DNA of 13,472 nt from Balneolaceae bacterium SMO_bin1 (GTDB lineage: Bacteria > Bacteroidota > Rhodothermia > Balneolales > Balneolaceae). The DNA lies in assembly GCA_003123965.1 (NCBI GenBank), contig NNSL01000486.1, forward strand, positions 1 to 13,472. The letters run 5' to 3'. Numbering within the stretch: position 1 is the stretch's first letter; each line of letters opens with the position of its first letter. The position numbers and the translations under genes are program-made. Positions 1-7,631 of this stretch are shown here, one piece after another. The notes beneath the pieces were generated by a model. That model was not told the DNA's origin, searched no databases, and saw only the letters and a list, made by a program, of their open reading frames with translations.

Positions 1-1
1 T

Positions 2-913
2 ACGGATGCTGTTTTGCAGCGTATTGAGAACATAGTTGGAGAGGGGAATCCGCTGAAAAGCATGTATGCCCTCAACGCATTGGGCTCGCTGTGGGGGGAA
101 TCTACTATGGATAGCGAGATCAGAGATCGCGTGCGTGAAATCACTTTTAACGCCCTTGGGCTCAAAGATAGAGGTGTAACGTATTCGAGCCAGGCGTTGC
201 TGCAAGACTCATTGCTATTCAATCAATCCGATTTTTCCCGAATCAACTGCGCGCTTAATGCCTTTTCATTGCCAGGTGATATCGAAGTGTACCAGACGTT
301 TGGCTCATTATATAAACAACGGTTTGAAGAACAAGCCAAGCCAGTGATTGATTCGCTGGCCGCACTTGGATATATGCCCCTGAATCGCTCGCTGCAACAG
401 GCCGGCTGGAATGTTGATGTTCCGGAAGAAGCAGATCAAGAATTTAGAACACCGAACTGGAGCCGGTTATGGGAACTGGGTACAAATCCGGTTTGGGTAT
501 TGGAAACGAATATGGGCACAATCAGGGTGGAAATGAATACTTTGTCAGCACCCGCAACGATTTCGGCGATCGACAGCCTGACGAGGGTCGGCGCTTACGA
601 TGGCGTGCCTTTTCATCGCGTAGTACCTAATTTTGTGATTCAAGGTGGTGACATTGAACGCCAGGACGGGTATGGCGGACCTGAATTTACCATTCCCACC
701 GAAGCCAGTGAGCTTGATTATCACCGTGGAGCGGCAGGCATTGCCAGCGCCGGGCCCGATACCGAGGGTAGCCAGTATTTCTTTATGCACCAGTGGGCTC
801 CCCATTTGAATGGTGGCTACACACTTTTTGGAAATGTGATTGAAGGTATGAACGTCGTTGATCGGATTGTAGTGGGGGATATGGTGAAACGAGCCTACTG
901 GGGACAAAATTAG
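2..913 (+). CDS. Peptidyl-prolyl cis-trans isomerase, cyclophilin type, with N-terminal helical-repeat region (5' end missing)
   Basis: The reading frame is open from the first bases, so the start lies outside the window. The first ~155 visible residues are alpha-helical and resemble HEAT-like repeats. From about nt 485 to the end is a cyclophilin domain: it opens VLETNMGTIRVEMN, then has the core FHRVVPNFVIQGGD (catalytic Arg in FHR, Phe and Gln in NFVIQ), GSQYFF, and PHLNGGYTLFGNVIEGM. The Trp of human cyclophilin A's WLDG is His here, as is common in bacterial forms. The family isomerises Xaa-Pro bonds during protein folding; whether this copy is exported cannot be seen because the N terminus is missing. 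The stop (911-913) overlaps the stop of the convergent phosphatase gene. Family assignment is firm; the role of the helical part (partner binding, as in HEAT repeats) is inference. Confidence 0.92.
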   Translation, partial: TDAVLQRIENIVGEGNPLKSMYALNALGSLWGESTMDSEIRDRVREITFNALGLKDRGVTYSSQALLQDSLLFNQSDFSRINCALNAFSLPGDIEVYQTFGSLYKQRFEEQAKPVIDSLAALGYMPLNRSLQQAGWNVDVPEEADQEFRTPNWSRLWELGTNPVWVLETNMGTIRVEMNTLSAPATISAIDSLTRVGAYDGVPFHRVVPNFVIQGGDIERQDGYGGPEFTIPTEASELDYHRGAAGIASAGPDTEGSQYFFMHQWAPHLNGGYTLFGNVIEGMNVVDRIVVGDMVKRAYWGQN

Positions 914-1425
914 TAGATTAATTTCAGTGCTGATACAGCGCCATTCTTGGTGTAAATTACGATAAATATATTATCATAATCCGTCTCGTCTAGCTGCTCA
1001 TATTGCTCTTCTCTAATTAAACGATTGACCAGCATTGGCGTCGTATTGGAGTGACCCGAGATAAGAACGGTGCCGCCCGCTTCACTTTTGAGTATATCTT
1101 CAATCAGAGATTCCGAAAATGGATCATACGTTTTTATTTCCAAGTTTGTTGAATCGGCAATAGGTTGAACTGTTTGCATTGTTCGCTTATACGACGTAGA
1201 GTAAATGGCTGTGATGTCGGTCTCTCTTAAATGATCAGCCAGTGCTGCTACTCGCTGTTTCCCCACCTCATTGAGGGGCGGATCGTTCGTTCCGTCATCG
1301 GCCTTCTCCGCGTGGCGCACCAAAATAAAAGTAGTAGTTTCTTGCGCTTGGACTGTATGGATTGGTGCGAATGTTAGAGCTGCTAATAAAAGGAAAAAGG
1401 TTGAGCAAATATTGCGATAGATCAT
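910..1425 (-). CDS. Secreted histidine phosphatase family protein (phosphoglycerate-mutase fold)
   Basis: 171 residues. Residues 1-27 form a signal peptide (basic start, hydrophobic core 10-21, cleavage likely after VQA), so the enzyme should act in the periplasm or outside. The branch-1 histidine phosphatase motif is LVRHAEK, with Arg37 and the phospho-accepting His38. Arg81 lies in the STSYKRTMQT segment, and the second catalytic His125 is in ISGHSNT. At about 144 mature residues it is a compact SixA-sized member rather than a full phosphoglycerate mutase. The substrate cannot be read from sequence: phosphoprotein, sugar phosphate and nucleotide are all possible. It faces the cyclophilin gene tail to tail, with stops sharing four bases. 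The ATG at 1423-1425 gives a good signal peptide and is preferred. It is probably transcribed alone, since the upstream gene ends in a terminator. Confidence 0.9.
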   Translation of the reverse strand: MIYRNICSTFFLLLAALTFAPIHTVQAQETTTFILVRHAEKADDGTNDPPLNEVGKQRVAALADHLRETDITAIYSTSYKRTMQTVQPIADSTNLEIKTYDPFSESLIEDILKSEAGGTVLISGHSNTTPMLVNRLIREEQYEQLDETDYDNIFIVIYTKNGAVSALKLIY

Positions 1426-1521
1426 AAGATACCTGGATTTAATTTTTTCGGCTTAAAGAAATCTACAAATAAATATCGGCGGATAGTCCAAAAAGCAGTG
1501 TCTCGCAAAAGTTCTGCATTT

Positions 1522-1552
1522 AAAAAGCTCCCAATCTAAGACCGGGAGCTTT
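1522..1552 (-). terminator. Intrinsic terminator of the TonB-dependent receptor gene
   Basis: A perfect 9-bp inverted repeat (arms 1524-1532 and 1544-1552, sequence AAAGCTCCC/GGGAGCTTT) encloses an 11-nt loop. Read on the minus strand, the stem ends in a run of five T. It sits 35 nt past the receptor stop codon, the expected place for a Rho-independent terminator. It separates the receptor from the phosphatase gene downstream. Confidence 0.75.
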
Positions 1553-1586
1553 GCTACCTGATGCAGGCCAAAATATAGGTATATAT

Positions 1587-4382
1587 TTACTCAAAAAGCT
1601 GATTGAACCGTACGGATAAGTAATATTGTGCCCCAATTGTCGGTGCACCAAAAGCCTGAAAATACGTCTCATTAAATACATTGGCACCGCCCAGCTTCAC
1701 ATCGGCAGAAATGCTTGGAACTTGGTAAGAGAGTTGCACATCGGTTACATTGTAAGAGTCGATTTGCCCATTGCCGAAGCCCGCCTCCCAGCGAAATTCA
1801 TCCGACCAGCGATTGGTTATTCTGAACCCGAGATTCCCAATCAGGTTGCGATTTCCAAGCGAGATAGAATACGAATGATTGGGCGTATTAAAGCCTGGTA
1901 TGATGTCGGGATTAGCCTCCTCAAGATCGAAATCCGCATAGGTGTAACTTCCGTTCAGCAGAAAGCCACCGGGGATATTATAGGTGAGACCTAAACCAAA
2001 GCCATATGAAGTTACGGTTTCGCCCACGTTGGTGTAGAGCTGAAATACCTTGGTTCTACCGTTTGCGATATCCTGGATGCCGCTTGCATCCTGCACGTTA
2101 CCGGTAAGTGGCACAATTACGTTGGTGTTAGCCTGGAAATCTTCGTATTTGCTGTAATAGAAATTGAGATCCACTTTCAGTGTCTGAGAAAAGAATCCGC
2201 GATAGCCCACTTCCCACGTGCGGATCTGCTCAGGTTTAATAAAGTCCACATCAGAAACCTCCAAATCTGATGGATCGCCGGAACCTGCAAAAGCAATTAC
2301 TGAATTTGCGGTGTAGGAATTGTTATAGAGTTCGCGGCCGTCTACTGTAGTAGTTTGGGGGTTACCGTCATTGTCACGATAAGGGGCCGTAATGGAGTAA
2401 TTGTCAATATTTTGTTCGGTGCCGCCTACCAAGGTGGCAACGCCGACATCCAAGCCAATAAATTGTGATTGGGTATCAGGATTGCGGAAACCGGTTTGGA
2501 ACGATCCGCGTATATTATGCTGGCCTTCCTCATCCAGTGAAAGTACGGCTGAAGCGCGCGGACTGAAGCGCCCGTCAAAGTTTTCGTTTTTGTCATATCG
2601 CATAGATCCTGTCAGCTTTAGGCGATCATTGATGAGAGACCGGGAAAGCTGGGTATAGGCGCCCCACTCGTTGATGTCAATCGGCCCATCGCTGTCATTA
2701 AAAATTGTGCCTTCCGAATTTAAGTGATAGTTCCGGTAATTGCCTCCAACCTGAATATTAACTCCGTCTATTAGATTGCTGAAATCGTAATTTCCTTCAA
2801 TATGGTTGAGGCGGCTCTCATCAATAAATTTGGATCCGTTTTTCAAGTCGGCAAGATTGGTGATTCGCTCTTTTGCCTGTTCAAACTCGGGAGTTCCGGG
2901 TTCGTAGCGATCACGATCTGCAAAGGAACGTGCCGCATCATGATTCATTGCTGGTACGCCCGGTACCTGGCCAAGATAAGCGCCTGTATATTCGGTAAAC
3001 CAGTTTTGGTCGCTACTCCACGCACGGTTGATATTCCAAGCGGCGAAACGTGTATCGTAGGAGTCGCCGGCATCCTCTCCAGAGGTATAGCCGCGAATAA
3101 AAAAGTTGTCGCCACGCAGTTCCAGCTTATGCTGCTGCAGTGCAATATTGTTCAGGGAATAGCGATTTGCTCCTTGGTATACCGATGTTCCGGTCCCGAG
3201 GCGATACTGGTAAATACCCTCCAGGTCATCGGTAATGCGGTAGTGGAGAGCTGCACTAAGCTTATAACTCTCGACGTCATAATCTACTATATCCACTTCC
3301 TTGTAACCAGTACGGGCCACTCGGATATTCCCCAGCGTTCCCTGGGGCGTTCCAGCGGCATTATCGAGATTGATGGTGGTAGCAATTTCATCACCGTATA
3401 TGTTAAGTCCGTCATATGAGGGGCTGCCGGGGCCTCGCATACCAGCATTAATGGGGTTTCGGTCCACATCGGTATAATTTGTTGCATACCAGTCGGTACC
3501 GCGCATGGCAGATGCATTGATCTTAAAAGCAAATTTATCGTTAAAGGCCCTGGCATAACGCAAGGCAATTTCGCCAAAGGGATTTGTCTCAGGCTCTTCA
3601 GCATCGGTGAGTCCCGACTTTATAAGCGCGCTAAAACCCTGATGCAGAAATGGATCTTTACTATTGATAATAAGGATACCGTTAAAGGCATTGGGGCCGT
3701 ATAGAGCCGATGCAGCGCCGGGAACCAGTTCTACACTAGCTACATCCAGTTCGGAAATGCCAATAAGATTACCGGCGGGAAAGTTTAGCCCTGGAGCGGC
3801 ATTGTCTACTCCATCAATAAGTTGTACAAATCGTGTGTTGGCAATACTGTTAAACCCGCGGGTATTAACCGATTTAAAGGTGAGGCTGCTGGCCGTCATT
3901 TGTACGCCTTTGAGGTTGCTGATGTTATCATAGAAATCAGGCGAAGCCGTATTTCTAATAGCGATTAAATCCATTTTTTCAATCGACACCGGCGATTGCA
4001 AGATGTTTTCCTCAACCCTTGAGGCAGATACGACCAATTCAGAACTTCCCAATGTCTGCTGCTCCAAGCGGATGGTCAGGTTTGATTGCTCGCTGCTTGT
4101 GATCTCAATCTCTTGCCGCTGGTAGCCTACACTTGAAATAATGAGAGTCAATGGGGGATCCTGATCAACCTCTAGTCTAAATTCTCCGTTTGCATCTGTG
4201 GATGTCCCCACTACTTTTCCTTGCACAGTGATATTTACTCCCGGCATCGATTCGCCCGTTTCGGCATCTATAACTGTTCCCGAAATTACCGTTTCAGCTA
4301 AGAATGCTTCAGCCGAAGGCGGTTTTATGTATAGTATGCATAAAATAAATATGCCCAGATATAGCGTGTATCGTTTGTGCAT
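1587..4382 (-). CDS. TonB-dependent outer-membrane receptor with N-terminal carboxypeptidase-regulatory-like domain
   Basis: 931 residues. Signal peptide 1-26 (cleavage near AEA); beta-sandwich regulatory domain about 31-108 (SGTVIDAETGESMPGVNI, ending in VGYQRQEIEI); plug about 117-243 with NTRGF, LIDGVD and VELVPGAASALYGPNAFNG; then a beta-barrel of roughly 680 residues. The family imports large or scarce ligands across the outer membrane using TonB/ExbBD energy. The ligand cannot be assigned, and no SusD-like lipoprotein gene lies beside it, so polysaccharide uptake of the SusCD kind is not supported. The last residue is Glu after LF; most barrels end on an aromatic residue. It has one of the few plausible ribosome sites here (GGGAG about 9 nt before ATG). 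A terminator follows, and 278 bp separate it from the acyl-CoA operon upstream, so it is probably a single-gene unit. Confidence 0.93.
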   Translation of the reverse strand: MHKRYTLYLGIFILCILYIKPPSAEAFLAETVISGTVIDAETGESMPGVNITVQGKVVGTSTDANGEFRLEVDQDPPLTLIISSVGYQRQEIEITSSEQSNLTIRLEQQTLGSSELVVSASRVEENILQSPVSIEKMDLIAIRNTASPDFYDNISNLKGVQMTASSLTFKSVNTRGFNSIANTRFVQLIDGVDNAAPGLNFPAGNLIGISELDVASVELVPGAASALYGPNAFNGILIINSKDPFLHQGFSALIKSGLTDAEEPETNPFGEIALRYARAFNDKFAFKINASAMRGTDWYATNYTDVDRNPINAGMRGPGSPSYDGLNIYGDEIATTINLDNAAGTPQGTLGNIRVARTGYKEVDIVDYDVESYKLSAALHYRITDDLEGIYQYRLGTGTSVYQGANRYSLNNIALQQHKLELRGDNFFIRGYTSGEDAGDSYDTRFAAWNINRAWSSDQNWFTEYTGAYLGQVPGVPAMNHDAARSFADRDRYEPGTPEFEQAKERITNLADLKNGSKFIDESRLNHIEGNYDFSNLIDGVNIQVGGNYRNYHLNSEGTIFNDSDGPIDINEWGAYTQLSRSLINDRLKLTGSMRYDKNENFDGRFSPRASAVLSLDEEGQHNIRGSFQTGFRNPDTQSQFIGLDVGVATLVGGTEQNIDNYSITAPYRDNDGNPQTTTVDGRELYNNSYTANSVIAFAGSGDPSDLEVSDVDFIKPEQIRTWEVGYRGFFSQTLKVDLNFYYSKYEDFQANTNVIVPLTGNVQDASGIQDIANGRTKVFQLYTNVGETVTSYGFGLGLTYNIPGGFLLNGSYTYADFDLEEANPDIIPGFNTPNHSYSISLGNRNLIGNLGFRITNRWSDEFRWEAGFGNGQIDSYNVTDVQLSYQVPSISADVKLGGANVFNETYFQAFGAPTIGAQYYLSVRFNQLFE

Positions 4383-4423
4383 AGTAAGCTCCCTGATTTT
4401 TCATTAAAATTTATATAAAACCA

Positions 4424-4433
4424 CAGGTACCTG
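4424..4433. promoter_or_regulatory. Perfect 10-bp palindrome upstream of the receptor gene (possible operator)
   Basis: CAGGTACCTG is a perfect palindrome 41 bp upstream of the receptor ATG, flanked by CCA/TGG arms (4421-4423, 4437-4439) that are slightly off-centre. It lies in the AT-rich 278-bp gap (4383-4660) where the receptor promoter must be; I see nothing else convincing in that gap. A regulator site is possible, but a 10-bp palindrome can arise by chance. Confidence 0.2.
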
Positions 4434-4660
4434 AAGTGGCGCCTCTTATATAGTTTAATATTCTATTATAAATATGGCAAAAACTAAAAATATTAGCCTA
4501 TTTCGTAATATTGTAACGATAGTTTAGTCTGCCTAGAGTAGGGTGGGCGCTTATAAATTTAACAGCTCTCTCAAATCAGCAGAGATATGAAAGGTATAAA
4601 TACGGTATGCACAAGATATTTATAAACAAATATCCACGGTTCGCTGAATGTGGGGATTCA

Positions 4661-5869
4661 TTAATTTTTCCCCTTAGGAACAAAGGCCGGAATGTCGGTG
4701 ATTTCGCGACCCAAAATCAGTCCGTGAATATCATACGTGCCCTCGTAGGTATTCACAGACTCAAGGTTCATCATGTGGTGGATCACCCGGTAGTCGCCGG
4801 TAATGCCGTTGGCGCCATGCATATCACGAGCAACACGGGCAATATCGAGCGCTTTTTGGCAATTATTACGCTTGGCTAGTGAAACCATAGAGTGGTGATC
4901 GCGCCCCTCATCGCGCAGCATGCCCAGGCGCCAAGCCAGCATTTGCATTTGGGTGATATCGGTGAGCATATTCGCCAGCTTGGTTTGCGGCAGTTGATTG
5001 GCGGCAATAGGCTTGCCGAACTGGGTGCGTTCCAGCGAATATTGTCGCGCTTTTTGATAGCAAAACTCCGCAGCTCCAACCGTGCCCCAGGCAATGCCGT
5101 AACGCGCACTGTTAAGGCACGTAAAGGGACCCTTGAGTCCTTTAATTTCGGGGAATACATTCTCTTCGGGCACCAGTACATCTTCAAAAATAAGCTCACC
5201 GGTTGAAGAAGCTCGCAACGACATTTTGTACTTGGTGTGCGGCGCGCTGAAACCTTCCAAATCTTTTTCAACGAGGAAGCCCCGGATTACGCCATCATCA
5301 TTTTTATTCTCTTTTGCTTTGGCCCACACGACTGCTACATCGGCGATGGGGGAATTGGTGATCCACATTTTGGCGCCGTTCAGCACCCAACCGTCGTCGG
5401 TTTTAAGAGCGGTCGTTTCCATGGAACCGGGATCGGAGCCGTGATTGGGTTCGGTGAGTCCAAAACAGCCAATCATTTCTCCCTTTGCCAGCTTCGGCAG
5501 AAAGCGCTCTTTTTGTTCATCGGTGCCAAAGCGAAAAATAGGGTACATCACCAGCGATGACTGCACCGACATAAACGAGCGATAGCCGGAATCAACCCGC
5601 TCTACTTCGCGGGCAATAAGTCCATAGGCCGTTTGGCTGGCATTAACGCCGCCGTACTTTTCTGGCAGATAGGAGCCGAGCAGACCCAGTTCACCCATTT
5701 CAGTGGCAATATCTTCATCGAAATATTCTTCTTGGTTGCCTTTAAGTGCGCGCGGCTCCAGCTTGCTCTGTGCATAATCCCGCGCTGATTCCATTATCAG
5801 TCGGTCATCTTCATTCAGCTCGGATTCAAAAAGCAGGGCGTCATCGATGTTGAAAGAATTACTAGCCAT
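4661..5869 (-). CDS. gcdH: Glutaryl-CoA dehydrogenase (decarboxylating acyl-CoA dehydrogenase)
   Basis: 402 residues, the usual length. The protein shows the glutaryl-CoA dehydrogenase hallmarks: [18 protein letters not shown] (94-111; Arg97 matches the glutarate-carboxylate-binding Arg94 of the human enzyme), [17 protein letters not shown] (135-151, FAD/substrate signature), [10 protein letters not shown] (217-226) and [19 protein letters not shown] (370-388), where Glu376 is the catalytic base. The family oxidises and decarboxylates glutaryl-CoA to crotonyl-CoA in lysine, tryptophan and aromatic-acid breakdown, passing electrons to ETF; it is soluble and uses FAD. It is the last gene of the run, 27 bp after the other dehydrogenase. 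The ETF and ETF-quinone oxidoreductase genes upstream supply its electron acceptors. There is no Shine-Dalgarno sequence before the ATG. Substrate assignment rests on motif similarity, not on structure. Confidence 0.9.
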   Translation of the reverse strand: MASNSFNIDDALLFESELNEDDRLIMESARDYAQSKLEPRALKGNQEEYFDEDIATEMGELGLLGSYLPEKYGGVNASQTAYGLIAREVERVDSGYRSFMSVQSSLVMYPIFRFGTDEQKERFLPKLAKGEMIGCFGLTEPNHGSDPGSMETTALKTDDGWVLNGAKMWITNSPIADVAVVWAKAKENKNDDGVIRGFLVEKDLEGFSAPHTKYKMSLRASSTGELIFEDVLVPEENVFPEIKGLKGPFTCLNSARYGIAWGTVGAAEFCYQKARQYSLERTQFGKPIAANQLPQTKLANMLTDITQMQMLAWRLGMLRDEGRDHHSMVSLAKRNNCQKALDIARVARDMHGANGITGDYRVIHHMMNLESVNTYEGTYDIHGLILGREITDIPAFVPKGKN

Positions 5870-5896
5870 AAATAAAAGCAGAATTATTTTTAAAAA

Positions 5897-7077
5897 TTAT
5901 CCCATTTCTTTCTTCAGCTCGCGGGCAATGATCATCCGCTGTACTTCGGAGGTGCCTTCACCGATGGTCATCAGTTTGGCATCGCGCATAAATCGTTCTA
6001 CATGATATTCTTTAATGTAGCCGTAACCGCCATGAATCTGCACGGCTTCGTCGGCGGCGCGCACGGCCAACTCCGATGCAAATAATTTAGCCATCGATAC
6101 TTCTTTGTAAACGGCTTCCCTTGATCTTTCAGCCAGGCGGCACGATGCACCAGAAAACGGGCCGCTTCAATCTCGGTGGCCATGTCGGCTAATTTATTCT
6201 CAATCGACTGGAAATCACCAATGGGTCGGTTAAACTGCTTGCGCTCGCTTGAATACTTCAGCGATTCCTCCAAGGCACCGCGTGCAATGCCAACGGAAAG
6301 AGCCCCAATGCCAATACGCCCGCCATCTAGCACTTTCATGGTATCTACAAAACCTTTGCCTTCTTCACCCAGCAGGTTTTCAGCGGGAATTTCAACGTCC
6401 TCAAAATATACTTCGGTGGTATCGGATGAATTCATGCCTAGCTTCTCCATTTTTCCGCCAGGCTGCACGCCGTCGCGCTCGCGCTCTACAATAAATGCGC
6501 TGATGCCTTTGGTACCTTTGTTGGGATCGGTTTTAGCCAGCACTACATAAATTCCGCCGACCGATCCTTGGGTGATAAAAATCTTGGATCCGTTGATGAT
6601 CCATTTGTCACCTTTTTTAACAGCAGTTGTTTTCATGCCCGAGGCATCACTGCCCGAGCCCGGCTCGGTGAGACACCATGCCCCCAGCTTTTCTCCGGTG
6701 GTAAGTTGTGATAAATATTTTTCTTTTTGCTGTTCATTGCCTGCTAATGCAATGTGGCCTGCCCCCAATGATGTATGTGACGCTACGGTTAGTGCAAGGG
6801 AGGCATCCCATCGGGCAATTTCTTCCAGCATCAAACAAAAGCTGACGTGCCCCACGCCGCCGCCGTTATATTTTTCATCGTGGACCATGCCAAGAAGTCC
6901 TTGGTCACCCAGTTTTTCAACCAGATCATGCGGAAATTCTTTCGCAGCATCACGCTCTTTTACGCCGGGTGCGATATGGCGTTCAGCGAAATCACGAACA
7001 CTGTCGCGTATCATCTGTTGATCTTCGGATAGCTCAAACGAAAGTCCTTGGGTGGGGTTTAATACATCGGTATTCAT
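5897..7077 (-). pseudogene. Acyl-CoA dehydrogenase (short-chain/AcdA type), split by a one-base frameshift
   Basis: The frame from 7077 encodes a normal start (FELSEDQQMIRDSVRDFAERHIAPG), the FAD signature WCLTEPGSGSDASGMKTT (134-151) and KWIINGSKIFITQG, up to ...QGKPFTK at residue 325. It then leaves the family and ends in 34 unrelated residues at 5998. The proper C terminus continues in the next frame from about 6104 to 5897: [26 protein letters not shown], then [16 protein letters not shown]. Adding one base in the A run at 6104-6106 (minus strand) restores a 393-residue enzyme. Its catalytic base would be the first Glu of GEGTSE (about residue 374), which the main frame lacks. An intact enzyme would desaturate an acyl-CoA and reduce ETF. 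A sequencing error is likelier than true decay, because every other residue is well conserved. It lies between the FixX-type ferredoxin and glutaryl-CoA dehydrogenase genes. Confidence 0.85.
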
Positions 7078-7199
7078 AAAAGAATCAATTGGTTAAATGT
7101 CTATAATACTAAAACGGAAAGCGACAGAAATAGTTCTCTATTTGTTGTTAAAAGTGGTAATTCGGCTGCTGAGGGCCAAAAAGAGTGATGGGAACCAAG

Positions 7200-7508
7200 T
7201 CAACCGTAATTCCACGTTACACCACGACCAATTTCGGGATCAGGGTAATTCCAGTCAACCGCGCCCTGATCGCAGGCGTACATGCAGGTGCCGCACTCAA
7301 TGCAGTCTTCAACCTGAAAATGCACCGTGCCGTCCTCGTCCATGGTATAACAGTTAGCCGGGCACACGTAGGTCGTACACTTGTGCGGACAGGTGGAATT
7401 GCAAATATCCGTGTCCACGACAATGTGTGGTTTAATTTCCGACTTCGACTGATTGCGATAGCTGACCAGCCCCAGGCGTTCGGTAAGTTTAAGTAAGTTT
7501 ACTTCCAT
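7200..7508 (-). CDS. fixX: FixX-type ferredoxin-like protein (ETF-quinone oxidoreductase iron-sulfur subunit)
   Basis: 102 residues, normal FixX length. Cysteines sit at 36, 40, 44, 49, 53, 69, 72, 75 and 79. The diagnostic blocks are VCPANCYTMDEDG (48-60), DCIECGTCMYAC (68-79) and the closing WNYP...GRGV (86-97). In this family the CxxCxxC set and a remote Cys-Pro bind one 4Fe-4S cluster; which cysteines do so here is inferred from the family. It is expected to accept electrons from the FixC flavoprotein and hand them to quinone; in mitochondrial ETF-QO the equivalent domain is fused to the C terminus. It lies directly downstream of the fixC-like gene on the same strand, 123 bp away, across a gap that holds the paired repeat at 7548-7623. 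A short direct repeat in the first codons gives the LLKL start. Confidence 0.92.
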   Translation of the reverse strand: MEVNLLKLTERLGLVSYRNQSKSEIKPHIVVDTDICNSTCPHKCTTYVCPANCYTMDEDGTVHFQVEDCIECGTCMYACDQGAVDWNYPDPEIGRGVTWNYG

Positions 7509-7547
7509 AATGTTTAAGCTCAGTTATTCATGATGATATAAACTCCG

Positions 7548-7623
7548 TGTCATCCTGAATTTATATCAGGTTCTATGTTTTCATTTTTTAATTTACAGAT
7601 TCTGAAACAAGTACAGAATGACA
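7548..7623. repeat. Two REP-like repeat units in inverted orientation
   Basis: Unit 1 is 7548-7574 on the plus strand and unit 2 is 7597-7623 on the minus strand. Both begin TGTCAT and end TCT, and 20 of 27 aligned positions agree. Each unit is also an internal hairpin: CCTGA...TCAGG in unit 1, TTCTG...CAGAA in unit 2. A 22-bp AT-rich spacer separates them. The TGTCATTCTG...TTTCAGAATCT pattern resembles small palindromic intergenic repeats common in Bacteroidota-like genomes. It fills most of the gap between the fixC and fixX genes. Confidence 0.7.
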
Positions 7624-7631
7624 CCTTTTAT

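Noticed and set aside
545..907. Minus-strand open frame opposite the cyclophilin domain
   Set aside because: It lies fully opposite a conserved domain and matches no family I recognise.
1426..1521. Bacteroidota-type promoter (TTTG and TAnnTTTG) upstream of the phosphatase
   Set aside because: The best pair (a TTTTTG and a TTTATTTG on the minus strand) has a mismatch and a spacer of only about 15 bp, too short for a confident call.
2802..3419. Open frame of 205 codons on the plus strand inside the receptor gene
   Set aside because: It is antisense to a strongly supported receptor gene, has no recognisable domain, and its composition fits a shadow of the real frame.
4615..4634. 7-bp hairpin GATATTT/AAATATC 26 nt past the glutaryl-CoA dehydrogenase stop, considered as a terminator
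   Set aside because: The stem is almost all A-T and no U run follows on the minus strand; such stems are frequent by chance in AT-rich gaps.
5897..6094. Separate 65-codon gene starting MAKLFASEL
   Set aside because: It is plainly the C-terminal helical segment of the acyl-CoA dehydrogenase and has no independent fold or function.
6094..6120. Programmed ribosomal frameshift in the acyl-CoA dehydrogenase gene
   Set aside because: No slippery heptamer, upstream SD-like stimulator or downstream pseudoknot is evident, and acyl-CoA dehydrogenases are not known to use recoding.
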